A stretch of 11,163 nucleotides of DNA from JAVRLB01 sp049965455 (GTDB lineage: Archaea; Thermoplasmatota; Thermoplasmata; Thermoplasmatales; ARK-15), in contig JBMFWH010000044.1 in the NCBI GenBank assembly GCA_049965455.1, forward strand, positions 1 to 11,163, given 5' to 3'. This document shows positions 1-7,492 of the stretch, one piece after another (position 1 is the first letter of the stretch; every line of letters starts with the position of its first letter). The translations under genes were made by a program, and so were the position numbers. Below the pieces are notes generated by a model. That model searched no databases, was not told the origin of the DNA, and was given only the letters and a program-made list of their open reading frames with translations.

Positions 1-2
1 AC

Positions 3-440
3 CATGAAAGGCTAAGCGGATACAATGCACTTGCAAAGCAATTCACAGTACCTTCTGATGTTGACGATAACAACAACTATCAGAAACTACCAGCACAGAC
101 AGCACAGTGGACAATCAAGAAGGTGAAGCATTCATGGAACTCGTTTTTCAAAGCCATGAAGGCATGGGAGAAACATCCTGAAGAGTTCATGAGAATGCCA
201 AAGCCACCAAAATATAAGAACAAGGATGGTGAATTCATTTTGATATTCAGCAACCAGCAGTGCCACATAGAGAACGGGATATTGAGATTTCCTAAGATTA
301 TGAATTTGGAGGTGAAAACAAGACTGAAAAATGTGGATTTGAGGGAGGTCAGAATAATACCACAGGGTATAGGGTTATACCCAAGAAGTTTAAGCATCCC
401 TGAATTCACAGGAATGATAACTTCCAAAGGTGGATGTTAA
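3..440 (+). pseudogene. TnpB (IS200/IS605 OrfB) N-terminal remnant, decayed
   Basis: The frame is open from the left edge, so the true start lies outside. It carries the N-terminal (pre-RuvC) region typical of TnpB, the RNA-guided nuclease of IS200/IS605 elements: LPAQTAQWTIKKVKHSW, then FFKAMKAW, MPKPPKYK, DGEFILIF, and GILRFP...LEVKTRL...REVRIIPQGIG. No RuvC D-x-G motif or zinc finger follows, and the frame ends 17 residues after the family resemblance stops. At the GGG run 372-374, removing one G restores a family-like continuation (GYTQEV), which then hits a TAA, so a frameshift followed by a deletion is likely. Assignment rests on recalled family motifs; the gene is almost certainly non-functional. 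Confidence 0.7.
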
Positions 441-500
441 CATGGTTAATGAAAATCGTAACCTGACTTGAATATTGTCTCATATAAATTAATACAGAAA

Positions 501-509
501 AATATAATA
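501..509 (+). promoter_or_regulatory. TATA box of tRNA-Ser
   Basis: AATATAATA is centred about 32 bp upstream of the mature tRNA 5' end, which suits an archaeal box A with a start a few bases before the tRNA. It is the best-placed AT box in this region, but the surroundings are AT-rich, so it is only a candidate. Confidence 0.4.
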
Positions 510-536
510 TAGATAAACATATATATTGCCTAATAT

Positions 537-621
537 GCCGAGGTAGCCTAGTCCGGCTAAGGCGATAGATTCGAGATCTATTGCCCGTAAGGGCTCGGGA
601 GTTCAAATCTCCCCCTCGGCG
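537..621 (+). tRNA. tRNA-Ser (anticodon CGA)
   Basis: A complete cloverleaf can be folded by hand. The acceptor stem GCCGAGG (537-543) pairs with CCTCGGC (614-620), with discriminator G621 as in archaeal tRNA-Ser. The D stem is GCCT/AGGC (546-549/560-563). The anticodon stem ATAGA/TCTAT (565-569/577-581) encloses the 7-nt loop TTCGAGA with anticodon CGA at 572-574, which reads UCG. The long class II variable arm has a GCCC/GGGC stem (583-586/591-594). The T stem GGGAG/CTCCC (597-601/609-613) encloses TTCAAAT. No intron is present and CCA is not encoded. Confidence 0.95.
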
Positions 622-729
622 TTTATCTGAAAGCTTAAATTTCTGCCATTGTAATGCTCGATCATGTATGTTTATGAGATAGAACTATTATTGAAAGTTG
701 GTCATAGATATATGCTCGAATAAATATTC

Positions 730-769
730 CTGTTGCTAAATACTGCAACAGCAAATAGATAGTTTTTTT
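730..769 (+). repeat. Perfect 7-bp inverted repeat followed by a T-run
   Basis: CTGTTGC (730-736) and GCAACAG (745-751) are exact reverse complements around an 8-nt loop, and seven Ts follow at 763-769. It lies about 35 bp upstream of the adenosylhomocysteinase TATA box. It could be a transcription-factor site for that promoter, or a hairpin and oligo-T terminator for transcription arriving from the tRNA side. Nothing in the sequence decides between these. Confidence 0.4.
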
Positions 770-785
770 GAAACGAAGTGTGATC

Positions 786-793
786 ATATAAAA
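786..793 (+). promoter_or_regulatory. TATA box of adenosylhomocysteinase gene
   Basis: ATATAAAA is centred about 25 bp upstream of the ATG at 814. With archaeal spacing, transcription would start at or within a base or two of that ATG, giving a leaderless mRNA. This supports the ATG at 814 over the in-frame ATG at 835. Confidence 0.6.
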
Positions 794-813
794 AACCGAA
801 AAAAATAATTAAC

Positions 814-2049
814 ATGAAAGTACTATCATTATTTATGATAAACGAAGGTGTGTTAAGATTAAATTGGGCAAAATCGCATATGTTCATACTGAATGAAATA
901 GAAAATAGATTTGTGAAGGAGAAACCTTTTAAAAATTTGAAAATTGGCATGGCTTTACATGTTGAAGCCAAGACTGGAGTGCTTGCACTAACGCTAAAAA
1001 GTGGAGGCGCGAACGTGAAATTAGCATCCTGTAATCCACTCAGTTCCGATGACCTCGTTGTAAACGCCCTGAAAGAGAATATTGATGTTTATGCTCGCAA
1101 GGGAGAATCTGATGAAGAATATTACAATAACCTGAATAAAGTATTAGACTTTGAGCCAGACATAATTATTGATGACGGTGGGGATTTGACATATTTAATA
1201 CATAAAAGTAAGGACTTTAAAGTGATTGGCGGAAATGAGGAAACTACAACAGGTGTTGTAAGGTTAAAAGCATTGGAAAAGAAAGGAGTTTTAAAGTTTC
1301 CGATTTTTGACGTAAATGATGCAAAGATGAAACATCTGTTCGATAACAGGTACGGAACTGGGCAAAGTACTATCGATGGTTTAATGACCGCTACGAACCT
1401 GACATTGGCTGGAAAAAATATAGTTGTTGCCGGTTATGGGTGGTGCGGAAGAGGCATTGCAAACAGGTTAAGAGGATTAGGTGCAAAGATCACGGTCACA
1501 GAAATAGATTCTGTCAAGGCTGTGGAAGCGCATATGGATGGTTTTAATGTTTCCACCATGATAGAGGCCATTAAAAATGCAGACTTTGTTATCACTGCTA
1601 CCGGAATGAAAGATGTAGTTAGGGCTGAGCATTTAAAGGTTGCCAAGAACGGGTGCATACTTGCCAATGCCGGGCATTTTGATGTGGAGATATCAAAACG
1701 GGATCTCGAAAAGATGGCTGTTTCTAAAAGCAATGTCCGAAAAAGCGTGGATTTGTACGAGTTTCCGGATAATAGAAAGATATACCTTATAAGCGAGGGC
1801 AGGCTCGTAAACCTTGCTGCTGGCCAGGGACATCCTGTCGAGATCATGGACCTGAGCTTTTCCCTGCAAGCGTTGACTGCCGAATACGTAGTTAAAAAAC
1901 GTGATACGTTAAAGAACAGGGTTTATTCCGTTCCTGAGGAGATTGATGAATATGTGGCTGAAGCAGCATTAAGGAACTTTAATATCTCTCTAGACAAGTT
2001 AAATGATGAGCAAAAAAGATATTATGAAGAATGGGAAACTGGAACATAA
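814..2049 (+). CDS. ahcY: Adenosylhomocysteinase (S-adenosylhomocysteine hydrolase)
   Basis: This cytosolic NAD-dependent enzyme splits S-adenosylhomocysteine into adenosine and homocysteine and so relieves product inhibition of methyltransferases. The 411 residues match the short archaeal form without the C-terminal extension of eukaryotic and many bacterial enzymes. Visible motifs are HVEAKT (49-54), DDGGDLT (120-126), NEETTTG (141-147), and VNDAKMKHLFDNRYGTGQS (167-185), where K173 and D177-N178 match the human catalytic Lys186, Asp190 and Asn191. The Rossmann signature GYGWCGRG is at 207-214, NAGHFDVE at 285-292 and NLAAGQGHP at 333-341. The start at 814 fits a leaderless transcript; family homology itself begins near Met8 (835). 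The next gene follows after 33 bp on the same strand. Confidence 0.95.
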   Translation: MKVLSLFMINEGVLRLNWAKSHMFILNEIENRFVKEKPFKNLKIGMALHVEAKTGVLALTLKSGGANVKLASCNPLSSDDLVVNALKENIDVYARKGESDEEYYNNLNKVLDFEPDIIIDDGGDLTYLIHKSKDFKVIGGNEETTTGVVRLKALEKKGVLKFPIFDVNDAKMKHLFDNRYGTGQSTIDGLMTATNLTLAGKNIVVAGYGWCGRGIANRLRGLGAKITVTEIDSVKAVEAHMDGFNVSTMIEAIKNADFVITATGMKDVVRAEHLKVAKNGCILANAGHFDVEISKRDLEKMAVSKSNVRKSVDLYEFPDNRKIYLISEGRLVNLAAGQGHPVEIMDLSFSLQALTAEYVVKKRDTLKNRVYSVPEEIDEYVAEAALRNFNISLDKLNDEQKRYYEEWETGT

Positions 2050-2071
2050 ATTATTTTTTCTTCCTTAAGAT

Positions 2072-2075
2072 GGAG
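2072..2075 (+). promoter_or_regulatory. Ribosome binding site of the phosphoesterase gene
   Basis: GGAG lies 7 bases before the ATG at 2083. Because a leaderless first gene would not need it, this site suggests that the phosphoesterase is translated from a longer mRNA, probably read through from ahcY. Confidence 0.55.
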
Positions 2076-2082
2076 AAAACTC

Positions 2083-2724
2083 ATGAAAATATTAGCACTG
2101 GCGGACCTGCATTCCCAGGTATCTTACTTTTACATAGAGGAACTGATTTCTCAGCATCATCCGGATCTGATAACAATCTTAGGGGATATTACAGATTTTG
2201 GGCCAAGTGAATCTGCTTCAGACCTTTTCATGTTGAATTCTACAGTCATTTTAACGATTCCCGGAAACTGCGATCCACCAGCAATACTGAAAATGATGAA
2301 TTGTTACAATGTCATAAACATGCATAAGAATGTATTTTACTTCAAAGGATATAGATTCGTAGGATTTGGAGGAGCAGATATCTCAACAATAAATATAGGC
2401 ATTGCGTTCACAGATCTAGAAGCATACGATTACCTTTCAAATAACCTTACAGAAGATTCGATACTGTTATTGCACCAGCCACCTTATGGCTTTTTAGACA
2501 CACTCATTAAAGATCGTTCAAGACATGTCGGTAATAAGGGCGTCAGAGCAGCAATAGATAAAATCACTCCAAGATTGATACTTGTCGGTCATATGCACGA
2601 AAATCAGGGCATTTTAAATGATGGTAATACTGTTATAGTTAACCCCGGAGCTGCAAAAGATAGAAAATACGCACTTGTCGATCTAGAAAAAGAGATTTCT
2701 GTTAAATTGTTCAGCGAAGATTAA
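2083..2724 (+). CDS. Calcineurin-like metallophosphoesterase
   Basis: The 213-residue protein has the metal-binding motifs of the metallophosphatase superfamily in order: ADLHS (7-11, the D-x-H motif), GDITDFG (34-40), GNCD (61-64, the usual GNHD with Cys in place of His), HQPPYG (131-136) and GHMHENQG (169-176). It ends with NPGAAKDRKYALVDLE, typical of small archaeal and bacterial members. No signal peptide or membrane segment is visible, so it is probably cytosolic. Substrates cannot be read from sequence; relatives include phosphodiesterases and Icc/YfcE-like enzymes. The Cys in the GNHD position replaces the histidine that normally assists catalysis, so activity may differ. It probably shares the ahcY transcript and converges on the GPN-loop gene, sharing a TTAA stop. 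Confidence 0.85.
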   Translation: MKILALADLHSQVSYFYIEELISQHHPDLITILGDITDFGPSESASDLFMLNSTVILTIPGNCDPPAILKMMNCYNVINMHKNVFYFKGYRFVGFGGADISTINIGIAFTDLEAYDYLSNNLTEDSILLLHQPPYGFLDTLIKDRSRHVGNKGVRAAIDKITPRLILVGHMHENQGILNDGNTVIVNPGAAKDRKYALVDLEKEISVKLFSED

Positions 2725-3488
2725 CGTTTTTCGATATCTTCGCCACCATAATAAATTTGCTGGATCTGATTGTATATTTCCTCAAAGCCTGTACTATCTT
2801 TTGATGACGTGACTGTCATACTTCTGAATACTTTCAAGCTCTCTAATGCCTTAAAAATTTCAAGGTTCAGCAGAGAGTTAAATTTTACTTTTTCATTTCT
2901 CAATGCTTCATAAAGCTCGTCAGAATTATCGCTCCATCTTATAATCTGATCGAGTGTTTCATTGCTTATTAAATCAGATTTGGTAAGGACATTCATGTAT
3001 GGAGACTGAAATCTGAAAAATACAGTATTAGCAAGCAAAAGCTGTGATATCAAACCAGAAGGAGTAGATGCAAGTACCGGGTCTATCATAAATGCCAGCA
3101 TTCCTTTATTCTCGCTTAGCGTGTTAAAAGTGTATTCACTGGAAGTCCTGAATGCAAACAGTTCCAGTTGCCCGGGCGTATCGAAAATCGCGTAATCAGA
3201 ATCAAAATTGTAAATTTCGTTGTTTATATTATCGATATTATTTACTATGAAATCTGCCGCTAAAACCTGAGCGCCGTTCGGGCCAAGGTTATATTCCGCC
3301 ATGATGGAATCTAATGAGATCCACTCTCTAATATCCACATCTGGAGTATATGGTAACGTCTCGACGCCCGGATCCAGATTGATTATTATAGCTTCGTAGT
3401 TTTGATCACGCATCCAGTCTCTAAAGGCACCTGATAAAGTGGTTTTTCCAGATCCTGCAGGTCCCACAACAAATAGATTTGCAATCAT
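2721..3488 (-). CDS. GPN-loop GTPase
   Basis: The 255-residue P-loop GTPase resembles Pyrococcus PAB0955 and eukaryotic GPN1-3, homodimeric or heterodimeric GTPases linked in eukaryotes to RNA polymerase II assembly. Its archaeal role is not settled. Visible motifs are Walker A GPAGSGKTT (9-17), the defining Gly-Pro-Asn loop in NLGPNGAQ (67-74), G3 DTPGQLELF (103-111), G4 TKSD (169-172), and a G5-like TSSKDSTGF (227-235). The ATG overlaps the stop of the upstream DNA polymerase D large-subunit gene (ATGA), which suggests co-transcription and translational coupling. The stop lies in a palindromic TTAA that also ends the convergent phosphoesterase gene. Confidence 0.93.
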   Translation of the reverse strand: MIANLFVVGPAGSGKTTLSGAFRDWMRDQNYEAIIINLDPGVETLPYTPDVDIREWISLDSIMAEYNLGPNGAQVLAADFIVNNIDNINNEIYNFDSDYAIFDTPGQLELFAFRTSSEYTFNTLSENKGMLAFMIDPVLASTPSGLISQLLLANTVFFRFQSPYMNVLTKSDLISNETLDQIIRWSDNSDELYEALRNEKVKFNSLLNLEIFKALESLKVFRSMTVTSSKDSTGFEEIYNQIQQIYYGGEDIEKR

Positions 3489-6400
3489 AAAAAATCCTCC
3501 AATTTTTTTATATTTTTATTAGTAACTGTCTTTACTTCCTCAGTTTCCGAGAATATAGAGTTGATAGATGATTCAAGTAAAGCTATCCTCTGCTTTGTGT
3601 AAAGAGACACGCCAAAATTCTCGGCTATGTTCTTTGTGGTTTTTAAATACTTTTCAATGCCACCCTTATAGGTGGTAAGTATAATACTCCCACCACATTT
3701 TTTGCATTTGCCGTTTAACGGGATTCTTCGGTATATAGCATTACATTTGCTGCATCTGAATGTTTGGGTACCAAACTTCCTGAGATTTCCCATAATATCC
3801 GGGATAAAGTGACTGTTTATGACTCTCGAAGCCACATCTTGAGCGTCTACAGCCCTGATCTTTACTGCTAAATTTAGCTGTGCATCAGTTTTTTCTTGCA
3901 TGTTCGCAAGTGTCTTGTACGCGCTGTCTATAACTCCATTATTTATGTCTTCTGTACTGTTGCTGAACATATATCCATCAAACGGGTCATCGTCAATAAC
4001 AGATTTTATAGTCTTTATATATTTAGAAATTTCTTTTGGATTCTTATATTCCAAAGAGGCATGATAAAATTCCAGGGGATAATGATCCATGATCTCAACA
4101 TTAAGAGCCTCTTTATCAATCTCTGTGGGATCTATTCTTGTAGAGAGCAACAATGGTGCGTCCATCAATGCCCCGCGTGTTGATGGCAAAAAATGCCTGG
4201 AGAAATTTAGCAGCCCATCCAGAAGCAATAGGATGGAATCTTCGTCTCCGTCGCAGTTTCTTCTCTTGGCAGCGTGAAAAAAAGGATGCGCAAAACAAAC
4301 ATGCGCGTCTGTAAATCCTATAACCCTGGCGAGCACAGCCCCGGATGTATGAGGCGATAATCCCATTACGAGTGTCCCGATCACATCATTTAAATCTTTA
4401 AAATTATAAAACGCAGGTAACCGGTAATATTTGACTAAAAGATCATCTATAAAATCCCCTACTTTTTTAATGTATTCTCCACCAGACCTGGATATTACCA
4501 GGTCCTGCACCTTTAAATTGCATATCTGATCCTCTCTTACAAGATCCTTCCCTGTGTAATCTTTTGAATACCCAAGTTCATATGCCTTTGATAACGTTAG
4601 CCCTATTTCTATCGGCTTAAAGTGTGTCATGGCGAGATCGCTCATATCAAATCTGATTGTTCCGTCCTTAAATACAAAAACTTTATGAATTGCCCTCAAT
4701 ATTCCTTTTTCTAAATTTTCAGACAGGAACTCTTTAGATATCAACCCTTTTACACCCTTTACTTCCGGTGGCTCATCCAACCCTAAATCATTTTTAGCAT
4801 TTTCCCATATTTCGTCAATTTGCAATTTTATAATTTCTGGCTTGACAAATTCAGTTAACACCATGCATCTTTGACAAACCGCTGAATTAGTAAACCCATT
4901 ACATTTCGGGCATTTTCTAATCCCAATCTTGATCTCAACTTCTCCGTTATTTTCATTGCTTTCCGCAGCATTTTTTATTGACCTTTTATGATGAGGAGTA
5001 TCTCCAATTGGAAAAAGCGCATGTACTGGCGGATCCATCTTTCGCTCTGCAGCTTTTTCAGGCCTGCCCATTCTAGCGCCAATTCTGGACAGTGCCCGCG
5101 GATATATTTTTACTGATGCAAGGTCATTTATGTAGCTCATGGAGTCCTTCGAAACGCTATCTCTTACTTTATATAGTTTAGAGTCTCTTACCTCTAGCCC
5201 TAAACTGTATATTAAGGATTTTCCTAACTCTTGGAGCTCATAAGAATCTGTTTCTTTATGCAGTGCGCATAGTTCTATTAATATGTTCTTTATTCTATCA
5301 TCTTTTTTTATATAAAGTGTATTATTCTTAAACGTTGAGTTTTCAACCAGATAATCTCTTAAGAACGATATGTCTGAAACCTGTACATCGTGCCAGAATA
5401 ATGTATATTTAGGGTGTAAAGGTACGCGTTCCTTAACTGCTAATTCCCATACATAATCAAAGTCTATATTGTCAGTATATGATAGCCCCTTACTAATGAC
5501 CTCTTCCTTCCACCAGCCTTCATTAAAGCTCGATGGAATAATCGGGTGATTATTTTCCAAAAATTCACCAACCCCTATCAATATCTCTCCCACATCAATT
5601 ATTCTCGCAATTTGATCCTTGTACTTTTTAGCGTCTGGAACTGTATTGATCTGGATCAGATCCCCATTATTCAAAAGCACGATCGGTCCCTCAATAGAAT
5701 CGCAAACTGTTACACCTCCAGCTTTTCCAGGCCTTTCTAGCTTAAGTTGCGTACCTATTGCTATAAAGTCATCTAAGACAATCATAGTTGCAGGATTGAT
5801 CTCTACAGTAGCCAAGCCCCCAGTTCTACTCCTGCCATATCTTAGCCTGAACCCTCCCACAGCGCTAGGATGTGAAAACACAGGTCTACCACCAACTACA
5901 TCTTCTATAAACTTTTCAGAGGGTTCTACGTTGACCTTATCATCTCCTTTTTTAATTATTTTTTCCAGAAAATCCCAACCTTCGATCTTTAGCTTGTCTA
6001 CTACACCCTTAATTTTTCTAGATTTTAACACTATTCCCTCTGCCAGCACTAAACACATACCACCTCTTATTTTATTTGTCTGTACTCTTGGCAAGTTTCG
6101 GTACCCACTTATCTCCCTCTCAATGGTACCCTCCCCGTCAATGCACACTTTACAATTTTTTACAACCGTTTCAATCTCTTCTGAACTCGGTACATACTGC
6201 AAATGCTCTTCATGAGAATATAACTGGATCTCTTCCTTATATCGTTCTATCTCTTCGAAAGTAGCATTGTATGCACCTATACCAAACTCTTTTCTGACAA
6301 TATCTGCTATTAATACGCTCATTGCCTGGGCTGTACCACCCGCACTCCTTATTGGCCCTGAAAAATGAATGGATAAATATTCCGAATTATCTTCATTTCT

Positions 6401-6793
6401 CCCTATTTTTATTTCCGTGATCCCTTCCAGTGGCGCTACTAAAATTCCCTCTGTCAAAATTGCTAGCCCGGCTCTCACAGCTTTGTTAATAGCATATTCT
6501 CTCTTATCCTTGTATTGCTCAGATACTTTTTTAGCAACCATTATCGCAACTGTTTCTCTGTCCATTTTTTGGGACAGCAACTCTCTAATATATCTGGAAA
6601 TAGGAACCTCAATGATCTGCTCTACCCTGCTGGCCATATCTTCTGCCAGAGGTATCTCTACCTTCAACTCAGGATCTTTTCCCATTGCCCTAGCTCTATC
6701 TGCCAGTTTATAACATTCATCAGCTTTTTTTTCTAAGTTTTCAAAATAATTTCTCATTTCATAGGATAGATTTACCATTTTATCTATACTCAT
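3485..6793 (-). CDS. polC: DNA polymerase D large (catalytic) subunit DP2
   Basis: This is the catalytic subunit of the archaeal family-D replicative polymerase, which works with the DP1 exonuclease subunit encoded elsewhere. At 1102 residues it is a compact, intein-free DP2. The two-barrel catalytic centre is visible: GARMGRPEKA (572-581) and FAHPFFHAAKRRNCDGDED (834-852), whose D848 and D850 are the expected metal-binding aspartates. Zinc modules are C628-x2-C631/C640-x2-C643 and C1014-x2-C1017/C1030-x2-C1033. The N-terminal part has SGPIRSAGGTAQA (145-157) and SGYRNLPRVQTNKIRGGM (229-246). The C-terminus KKLEDFL resembles the PCNA-binding tail of DP2. Numbering uses the ATG at 6793. The TATA box at 6803-6810 points instead to a leaderless start at the in-frame ATG at 6778 (residue 6). 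The gene symbol is the one often used for DP2 and is also written polD2. Confidence 0.96.
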   Translation of the reverse strand: MSIDKMVNLSYEMRNYFENLEKKADECYKLADRARAMGKDPELKVEIPLAEDMASRVEQIIEVPISRYIRELLSQKMDRETVAIMVAKKVSEQYKDKREYAINKAVRAGLAILTEGILVAPLEGITEIKIGRNEDNSEYLSIHFSGPIRSAGGTAQAMSVLIADIVRKEFGIGAYNATFEEIERYKEEIQLYSHEEHLQYVPSSEEIETVVKNCKVCIDGEGTIEREISGYRNLPRVQTNKIRGGMCLVLAEGIVLKSRKIKGVVDKLKIEGWDFLEKIIKKGDDKVNVEPSEKFIEDVVGGRPVFSHPSAVGGFRLRYGRSRTGGLATVEINPATMIVLDDFIAIGTQLKLERPGKAGGVTVCDSIEGPIVLLNNGDLIQINTVPDAKKYKDQIARIIDVGEILIGVGEFLENNHPIIPSSFNEGWWKEEVISKGLSYTDNIDFDYVWELAVKERVPLHPKYTLFWHDVQVSDISFLRDYLVENSTFKNNTLYIKKDDRIKNILIELCALHKETDSYELQELGKSLIYSLGLEVRDSKLYKVRDSVSKDSMSYINDLASVKIYPRALSRIGARMGRPEKAAERKMDPPVHALFPIGDTPHHKRSIKNAAESNENNGEVEIKIGIRKCPKCNGFTNSAVCQRCMVLTEFVKPEIIKLQIDEIWENAKNDLGLDEPPEVKGVKGLISKEFLSENLEKGILRAIHKVFVFKDGTIRFDMSDLAMTHFKPIEIGLTLSKAYELGYSKDYTGKDLVREDQICNLKVQDLVISRSGGEYIKKVGDFIDDLLVKYYRLPAFYNFKDLNDVIGTLVMGLSPHTSGAVLARVIGFTDAHVCFAHPFFHAAKRRNCDGDEDSILLLLDGLLNFSRHFLPSTRGALMDAPLLLSTRIDPTEIDKEALNVEIMDHYPLEFYHASLEYKNPKEISKYIKTIKSVIDDDPFDGYMFSNSTEDINNGVIDSAYKTLANMQEKTDAQLNLAVKIRAVDAQDVASRVINSHFIPDIMGNLRKFGTQTFRCSKCNAIYRRIPLNGKCKKCGGSIILTTYKGGIEKYLKTTKNIAENFGVSLYTKQRIALLESSINSIFSETEEVKTVTNKNIKKLEDFL

Positions 6794-6802
6794 GCAAAAC
6801 GG

Positions 6803-6810
6803 TATAAAAT
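6803..6810 (-). promoter_or_regulatory. TATA box of the polymerase D operon
   Basis: On the minus strand this reads ATTTTATA. Its centre is about 28 bases upstream of the ATG at 6778 and only 13 upstream of the ATG at 6793, so it favours a leaderless mRNA beginning at residue 6 of the longest frame. An A-rich stretch at 6811-6823 could serve the longer start but matches box A less well. Confidence 0.45.
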
Positions 6811-7099
6811 AATTTTTTTATTTGTGCTGTACAATATTTTTAGAGAGGATTTTTTCTTATACAAAACACATAGACATTTTGCCAATTCCACTAGCACCAC
6901 GTATCTGGAGCCCAGTTTCAGCGACAAAATTTACCATTTTGGCACTGCAAGAGCGGAATTGCCTATTCCTACTTCGGTCACATTTAGGTATTTATTTTCT
7001 TATGCTATAATACGATAAAACCTGCATAACGCATAAATAATGACCTTTTATTTCGCTTTCATCGCACACACAGAGAGAGTAAAATAAAGCTCACAAATG

Positions 7100-7106
7100 T
7101 TAAATA
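7100..7106 (+). promoter_or_regulatory. TATA box of the rnhB gene cluster
   Basis: TTAAATA is centred 27 bases upstream of the ATG at 7130, the spacing expected for a leaderless start there. The stronger-looking TATAAATA at 7112-7119 is only about 15 bases upstream and would place the start inside the gene. Confidence 0.4.
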
Positions 7107-7129
7107 CTACCTATAAATATGGTTTTTTT

Positions 7130-7489
7130 ATGGCTAAAAAAGAACAAAATAAAAAAGATGAAGAGTTACCAGAAAATGAGTATTTACAGACCCTTGAAGA
7201 AGAGATAGAAGAGCTATTGATTGCTTTGATAATAGATATGAAGAAGAAAGGAATATTTGTAGAGAAAGATGAGGAGTTTGATGTATCGGATAAATTCTTA
7301 AAGGATATTAAAAAAGAGCTTAATGGATTAGATATCAAAGATGAGGATGAGTCCATTGCTGAGGCAATAGTAAACACCATAAAAAAATATTATTCTGACG
7401 CGTTAGAAGACGAAGAATTATTTCCCCGTGGAGATATTGTGATGGGATATATATACGAAGAACTCCAGAATTATTTAGATAATAAATAA
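7130..7489 (+). CDS. Acidic alpha-helical protein of unknown function
   Basis: I do not recognise this 119-residue protein. It is rich in Glu, Asp and Lys, with no Cys, no signal peptide and no membrane segment. A charged N-terminal stretch of about 15 residues precedes a likely helix (LQTLEEEIEELLIALIIDMK, 19-38). The pattern LFPRGDIVMGYIYEELQNYL (97-116) at the C-terminus looks like a second ordered segment. The ATG at 7130 is chosen over the ATG at 7097 because the 7097 frame would contain the likely TATA box and adds 11 residues of promoter-like sequence. It ends 3 bp before rnhB, so the two are surely co-transcribed. A role with RNase HII or the divergent polymerase is possible but unsupported. 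Confidence 0.75.
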   Translation: MAKKEQNKKDEELPENEYLQTLEEEIEELLIALIIDMKKKGIFVEKDEEFDVSDKFLKDIKKELNGLDIKDEDESIAEAIVNTIKKYYSDALEDEELFPRGDIVMGYIYEELQNYLDNK

Positions 7490-7492
7490 AAT

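Larger units (their letters stand above)
6794..7129. other. Divergent intergenic region between polD and the rnhB cluster
   Basis: This 336-bp stretch separates the two divergent operons and must hold both promoters. The overlapping plus-strand frames of about 60 residues here (for example 6822-7010) have no ribosome binding site and no family resemblance. On the minus strand, 6857-6937 encodes a 26-residue frame containing GASGIGKMS, which resembles a degenerate Walker A loop; it may be a gene relic or chance. No RNA gene, IS end or long repeat is visible. Confidence 0.5.

Noticed and set aside
4180..4270. Intein insertion in the DP2 catalytic motif, a common intein site in archaea
   Set aside because: NCDGDED is continuous and the protein has a normal compact length; no intein is present.
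5466..5478. Near-copy of the palindrome (TTGTCAGTATA) inside DP2
   Set aside because: It is a partial match within coding sequence, with no promoter context; taken as background.
5619..6215. 198-residue plus-strand reading frame
   Set aside because: It lies wholly antisense to DP2 coding sequence and is low-complexity (Ser/Pro/Ile-rich), typical of an antisense shadow; no ribosome binding site or family pattern is present.
6822..7018. Two overlapping plus-strand frames of 62 and 64 residues between polD and the rnhB cluster
   Set aside because: They have no ribosome binding site, unconvincing composition and overlap with the polD promoter region.
7112..7119. Consensus-like TATAAATA as the promoter of the 7130 gene
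   Set aside because: It is only about 15 bases from the ATG, which would place transcription start inside the gene; TTAAATA at 7100-7106 has the right spacing.
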